DNA of 44,377 bases. It comes from JASHVB01 sp049522565 (GTDB taxonomy: Bacteria > Pseudomonadota > Alphaproteobacteria > Acetobacterales > Acetobacteraceae). Positions 40,649 through 44,377 of the stretch are shown one piece after another; the stretch's first letter is position 1; the number at the start of each line of letters is the position of its first letter. The DNA lies in the NCBI GenBank assembly GCA_049522565.1, contig JBEKNT010000008.1, positions 1-44,377 on the forward strand. Direction: 5' to 3'. A program made the position numbers and the translations under genes. Below the pieces are notes generated by a model that saw nothing but the letters and a program-made list of their open reading frames with translations, did no database searches and was not told the DNA's origin.

Positions 40649-42538
40649 TCATCGCCGGCGTGCCGCGTCGGTCGCGGCGGCTTTGGCCGGGTCCACCCAC
40701 CAGGTGTCGAAGTTGAAGCCCTCGCGGATCGGCTTGTCGGGGTGGCCGAAGCGGTCCCAATAGGCGACGTGGAACACCAGGTTGTCCCAGTTCGGCACCA
40801 TGTACCAGCGCCACAGCAGGATGCGGTCCAGGGCGCGCGCCGCCGCCACCAGCGAGGGGCGATCGTCGGCAGCGATCACCTTCTCGATCAGCACGTCCAC
40901 CGCCGGATCGCACACGCCGGGCGCGTTCGCACTGCCCTGCGCCTTCGCCGCGGCGCAGGACCAGTAGTCGCGCAGCTCCTGCCCCGGCACGTCGCCTTCC
41001 GGGTAGATCATGAAGATCATGTCGAAGTCGAAGTCGTCGGTCAGGTGCTGGAACTGCGCCGGGTCCACCGAGCGCACCTGCACGTCGATCCCCAGCTTGT
41101 CGAGGTTCTGCGCGTAGGGCAGCGCGATGCGTTCCAGCGACGGATCATCCACCAGCAGGGTGAATTGCATCTGCTGGCCGGCGGCATTCACCAGCTTGCG
41201 CTGCTTCACCTGCCAGCCGGCCTGCGACAGCAAATCCAGCGCGGCCTTCAGCTCCGGGCGGTTGTTGCCGGAGCCATCGGTGACCGGCAATTTGAATGGC
41301 TGGGTGAACAACTCCGGCGGTAGTTCGCTGCGATAGGGGTCCAGCAGTTTCAACTCGTCGCCTTGCGGGATGCCGGACGAGGCCAGGTCGCTGTCGCTGA
41401 AATAGCTGTCGGTGCGGGTGTAGGCGCCGTAGAACAGGTTCTTGTTGGTCCACTCAAAGTCGAACGCCTCGCCCATCGCCTGGCGCACGCGCGGATCGGC
41501 GAATACCGGGCGGCGGGTGTTCATCGCGAAGCCCTGCATGCCGGTGGGCAGATGATGCTGGAAGTCGCCCTTGATCACCAGGCCGCTCTGCACCGCGGGA
41601 AAGTCGTAGGCGGTGGCCCAGTTCTTCGAGATGTTCTCGCTGCGCAGGTCGATCGAGCCGGCCTTGAACGCCTCCATCGCCACGGTCGAATCGCGGAAAT
41701 ACTCCACCTGTACCCGATCGAAATTGTTGGTGCCCTTGCCGGTGGGCAGGTTGGCGGCCCACCAGTTGGGATCGCGCTCGAAGGTGACACTGCGGCCGAG
41801 CTCGAAACGGGTGATGCGATAGGGGCCGGAGCCGATCGGCGCGTCTTGCAGCGGGCGGGTGAAGTCACGGCCCTTGAACCAGTGTTCCGGCAAGACCGGC
41901 AGGCCGCCGAGCACCAGCGGCAATTGCCGATTGGTATTGGTGGTGAAGTGGAACACCACGCGGCGCGGACCGTCCACCGCCACGTCCTTCACATCGGCCA
42001 TCTGGATGCGGAAGCTGGGACGGCCCTGCGTCAGCAGGGTGCGATAGGTCCAGGCGACGTCCTCGGCGGTGACCGGGGTGCCGTCGGAGAACTTTGCCTC
42101 CGGCCGCAGCTCGAAGGCCACCCACATGCGGTCGGCGGGGACCTCGATGGTTTGCGCCAGGTGGCCGTAGCCGACGGCGCCCTCGTCGGCGGAGGAGGTC
42201 AGCAGCGATTCCCAGACATGGCCGACCGAGGAGCCCGATCCGGCGCCTCCGGGCAGGATCACCCAGGGCGCCACGGTGTCGCCGGTGGCGGTGCCGCGCA
42301 GGATGAACGGGTTGAAGCTGTCGAAGGTGCCGACGGCGGCGAGGGTGACCGTGCCGCCCTTGGGCGCGTTCGGGTTCACATAGGGGAAATACGGGAAGTC
42401 GGGCGGCAGCGCCGGCTTGCCCAGCACGGCGAAGGCATTGCTGCGCGTGACGGGCTGATCGTCGGCGCGGGCGGGAAGCACGGTGAGGAAGAGGAGGTGG
42501 ACGGCTAGTACTGCTAGTCCTGCTTGTGCGCTCATCAT
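40649..42538 (-). CDS. yejA: Oligopeptide-binding protein of the ABC importer (YejA-like)
   Basis: 629 residues, solute-binding protein family 5. A signal peptide is visible: short start, hydrophobic core 'LAVLAVHLLFLTVLPARA' at 8-25, likely cleaved after 'ARA'; it would be periplasmic. 'NAFAVLGKPALPPDFPYFPYVNPNAPKGG' near 33-62 and 'FSDGTPVTAEDVAWTY' near 151-166 are typical. The start at 42538 overlaps the hisN stop by four bases (ATGA), so the yej set is coupled to hisN. The E. coli protein binds oligopeptides including microcin C. Confidence 0.93.
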   Translation of the reverse strand: MMSAQAGLAVLAVHLLFLTVLPARADDQPVTRSNAFAVLGKPALPPDFPYFPYVNPNAPKGGTVTLAAVGTFDSFNPFILRGTATGDTVAPWVILPGGAGSGSSVGHVWESLLTSSADEGAVGYGHLAQTIEVPADRMWVAFELRPEAKFSDGTPVTAEDVAWTYRTLLTQGRPSFRIQMADVKDVAVDGPRRVVFHFTTNTNRQLPLVLGGLPVLPEHWFKGRDFTRPLQDAPIGSGPYRITRFELGRSVTFERDPNWWAANLPTGKGTNNFDRVQVEYFRDSTVAMEAFKAGSIDLRSENISKNWATAYDFPAVQSGLVIKGDFQHHLPTGMQGFAMNTRRPVFADPRVRQAMGEAFDFEWTNKNLFYGAYTRTDSYFSDSDLASSGIPQGDELKLLDPYRSELPPELFTQPFKLPVTDGSGNNRPELKAALDLLSQAGWQVKQRKLVNAAGQQMQFTLLVDDPSLERIALPYAQNLDKLGIDVQVRSVDPAQFQHLTDDFDFDMIFMIYPEGDVPGQELRDYWSCAAAKAQGSANAPGVCDPAVDVLIEKVIAADDRPSLVAAARALDRILLWRWYMVPNWDNLVFHVAYWDRFGHPDKPIREGFNFDTWWVDPAKAAATDAARRR

Positions 42539-43389
42539 CGCCCACCCTGTCCCGCCGGAGCGGGCGGGGCAACTGACGAGTCGTTAAGCAACGCAACCGC
42601 CGGGGCGAGCAGCGCCGGATCGCCGACCGCGAGGACCGTGCCGTCGCTATCCGGACGCAGCGGGGCACCGGACCAGTCGGTGACGCGACCGCCGGCGCCC
42701 TCGACCACCGGGACCAGCGCGGCCCAGTCCCACAGCTTCATGTCGCGCTCGGCGACCACGTCGATCTGGCCCAGCGCCAGCAGGCCATAGGCGTAGCAGT
42801 CGCCGCCCCAGTAGTTGCGGCGCACCGCCGCCGCCAGCCGCAGCCAGCGCGGCAGGGCGTCGGCGCGCATCATCTCCGGGCTGGTGCAGGACAGTTCCGC
42901 CTCGGCCAGCATTGGGCACGCCCGGCAGCCGACCCGCCCGCCCAGCATCCCGCTGAACCGGGTGGGGCGGCCGACCGCGCCGACCCAGCGCTCGCGCGTC
43001 ACCGGCTGGTCGATCACCCCCAGAATCGGCCGGTCGCCGTCCAGCAGCGCCACCAGGGTGCCGAAGGTCGGGCGTCCGGTGATGAAGGCGCGGGTGCCAT
43101 CGATCGGGTCCAGCACCCAGCGCAGCCGCGCCTCTGCCCGGTCGAGGCCGAACTCCTCGCCCAGCACGCCATGCTCGGGGAACCGCTCGGTCAGCACCGC
43201 GCGCATCGCCTGTTCCGCGGTGCGGTCGGCGATGGTGACCGGGGAGCGGTCGGCCTTCTGGTCGGCGCCGAGCCCGGTGCGGAAGAACGGACGCACGACG
43301 GCCCCGGCCACCTCCGCAGCCGCCTCCGCCGCGGCGATCAGCCGGTCCAGGTCCGCGGGGGCGACGCTGGAATTGGCTTGCGTCGTCAT
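42535..43389 (-). CDS. hisN: Inositol monophosphatase-family protein, probably histidinol-phosphatase (HisN)
   Basis: 284 residues. Metal ligands are E78-E79 in 'GEEFG', D94-P-I-D97-G-T in 'LDPIDGT', and the C-terminal 'KLWDWAALVPVVEGAGG' Asp. This is the IMPase fold; 'RAFITGRPTFGTLVALLDGDRPILGVIDQP' following DPIDGT is typical for the alphaproteobacterial HisN that dephosphorylates histidinol-phosphate, and not for inositol phosphatases. It starts 13 bp after the ugpA stop and overlaps yejA. A HisN between two transport gene sets is odd. Confidence 0.85.
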   Translation of the reverse strand: MTTQANSSVAPADLDRLIAAAEAAAEVAGAVVRPFFRTGLGADQKADRSPVTIADRTAEQAMRAVLTERFPEHGVLGEEFGLDRAEARLRWVLDPIDGTRAFITGRPTFGTLVALLDGDRPILGVIDQPVTRERWVGAVGRPTRFSGMLGGRVGCRACPMLAEAELSCTSPEMMRADALPRWLRLAAAVRRNYWGGDCYAYGLLALGQIDVVAERDMKLWDWAALVPVVEGAGGRVTDWSGAPLRPDSDGTVLAVGDPALLAPAVALLNDSSVAPPAPAGQGGR

Positions 43390-43402
43390 GCCTGGCCCGA
43401 TG

Positions 43403-44284
43403 TCATGCGCTGGTCCGGCGGCCCATGAAGCGGAACTGCACGGCGGTGATGGCAATCACCCCGACCATCAGCACCACCGATTGGGCCGACGACGAGCCGA
43501 TATCCTGGTTGATCATGCCGTCGCGATACACCTTGATCACCAGGGTTTCGGTATCCTGGCCCGGGCCGCCCTGGGTCAGCGCGTAGATCGTGCCGAAGGT
43601 GTCGAACGCGGCATAGACCAGGTTGACCACCAGCAGGAAGAACGTGGTCGGCGCCAGCAGCGGGAACGTAATGGTGCGGAAACGGCGCCAGCCGCGGGCG
43701 CCGTCCATGCGGGCCGCCTCGATGACCGCGCGCGGGATCGACTGCAGGCCGGCGACGAAGAAGATGAAATTGTAGCTGACCTGCTTCCACGCGCTGGCCA
43801 GGATGACCATCAGCATCGCCTGGGTGCCGTTCAGGTGGTAGTCCCACGGCATATCGTGCGCGTTCAGCCAGCGGCCGAGCAAGCCGACCTGCGGGTTGAG
43901 GATGAACAGCCACAACACCGCCGAGACCGCCGGTGCGATCGCGTAGGGCCAGATGAGCAGCGTGCGATAGATCGCCCGGCCGCGGATCTCATGGTCGGCG
44001 AACACCGCCAGGGCGAGCGCCGTGCCCATCGCCAGCACGCTGACCGCAAGGCAGAAGACCACGGTGCGGATCATTGAGGCGAGGTAGAGCGGATCGCTGA
44101 ACAGGTCGGAGAAGTTATCGAGGCCGACGAAGACGAAACCCTGCCCGAACGGGTCCTGGGTGGTCATGCTGTACCAGATCGCCTCGCCCGCCGGCCAGTA
44201 GAAGAAGAATCCGGTCACCAGGAGCTGCGGCAGCACCAGCGCCATGGGAAGCAGCCAGCCGTTGAAGATCGTGCGGCGGTACAT
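43403..44284 (-). CDS. ugpA: Glycerol-3-phosphate-type ABC transporter permease (UgpA-like)
   Basis: 293 residues with about six membrane segments. It is close to E. coli UgpA along its length: 'LLVTGFFFYWPAGEAIWYSM' near 21-40, 'DPFGQGFVFVGLDNFSDLF' near 44-62, 'LLIWPYAIAPAVSAVLWLF' near 108-126, 'WKQVSYNFIFFVAGLQSIPRAVIEAARMDGA' near 165-195 (EAA coupling loop) and 'LLVVNLVYAAFDTFGTIYALTQGGPGQDTETLV' near 217-249. UgpA pairs with UgpE to import glycerol-3-phosphate or its diesters. UgpE does not follow; hisN does. ugpB may lie upstream, outside the window. Confidence 0.93.
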   Translation of the reverse strand: MYRRTIFNGWLLPMALVLPQLLVTGFFFYWPAGEAIWYSMTTQDPFGQGFVFVGLDNFSDLFSDPLYLASMIRTVVFCLAVSVLAMGTALALAVFADHEIRGRAIYRTLLIWPYAIAPAVSAVLWLFILNPQVGLLGRWLNAHDMPWDYHLNGTQAMLMVILASAWKQVSYNFIFFVAGLQSIPRAVIEAARMDGARGWRRFRTITFPLLAPTTFFLLVVNLVYAAFDTFGTIYALTQGGPGQDTETLVIKVYRDGMINQDIGSSSAQSVVLMVGVIAITAVQFRFMGRRTSA

Positions 44285-44377
44285 GGATTAGCCGTCCGGC
44301 AGTCTCCCAGTCCCCTTGAGAGAGGGGGTTGGGTGGAGGGGTACGTGCAGCCTCTGCCCGCAGCTGAAAGCACCCAT

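Overview
The window looks like chromosomal DNA of a GC-rich alphaproteobacterium. The gene style (paired luciferase-like oxidoreductases, CaiB-type CoA transferase, hydantoinase pairs, a RpoD-like sigma factor with a proteobacterial region 4, a ugp-type permease beside a yej oligopeptide importer) suggests Rhodospirillales, perhaps Acetobacteraceae. That placement is an inference from protein character, not from a marker gene. No rRNA, tRNA, CRISPR array, phage or transposase gene was found.

Layout. (1) 53-3242: a four-gene branched-chain amino acid/amide ABC importer (livH-livM-livG-livF) without its binding protein, followed by an unrecognised gene. (2) 4-8.7 kb: glutathione S-transferase and an alpha/beta hydrolase read divergently, then a luciferase-like oxidoreductase, a class III CoA transferase and an enoyl-CoA hydratase: a small acyl-CoA/xenobiotic catabolic cluster. 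(3) 8.7-13.8 kb: housekeeping-type genes (RpoD-like sigma factor with a clear terminator, Gpt purine salvage, CsaA) and a gamma-glutamyltransferase-like hydrolase. (4) 14.2-23.1 kb: enoyl-CoA hydratase, PEP mutase/isocitrate lyase-type lyase, Baeyer-Villiger monooxygenase, Cys-rich NHL propeller, GMC oxidoreductase with its MFS transporter, a broken CocE/NonD hydrolase remnant and an HD-domain protein with a possible di-iron site. (5) 23.4-29.4 kb: amidase coupled to an FAD amine/amino-acid oxidase, a YihY/BrkB membrane protein, a second luciferase-like oxidoreductase and a second MFS protein. (6) 29.5-34.8 kb: hydantoinase A and B subunits, a tandem CDGSH iron-sulfur protein and an enolase-superfamily enzyme, in one direction. 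(7) 35.3-44.3 kb: Nudix-like protein, then on the minus strand ugpA-hisN-yejA-yejB-[toxin/antitoxin]-yejE-yejF.

The genes read as a peripheral catabolism and uptake region: importers (Liv, Yej, Ugp, two MFS) next to enzymes that hydrolyse amides and hydantoins, oxidise alcohols and ketones, and process acyl-CoA thioesters.

The strongest non-gene signal is a load of small repeats. Four copies of one palindromic element (TGTCATTGCGAG...CTCGCAATGACA), two copies of another (ACCACAAAGACAC type), a third palindrome based on TCATGGCCGGG, and two unrelated arrays of exactly five 17-bp tandem units lie between genes. In the yej operon every internal gene junction carries a different insertion: tandem array, toxin/antitoxin pair and palindrome. 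Other points worth a second look are an alpha/beta hydrolase whose nucleophile position is Ala, an ugpA with no ugpE after it, and a CDGSH protein translationally coupled to an enolase-superfamily enzyme. I found no clear, wholly new multi-gene system; the CDGSH/enolase/hydantoinase set is the best candidate for an undescribed pathway.
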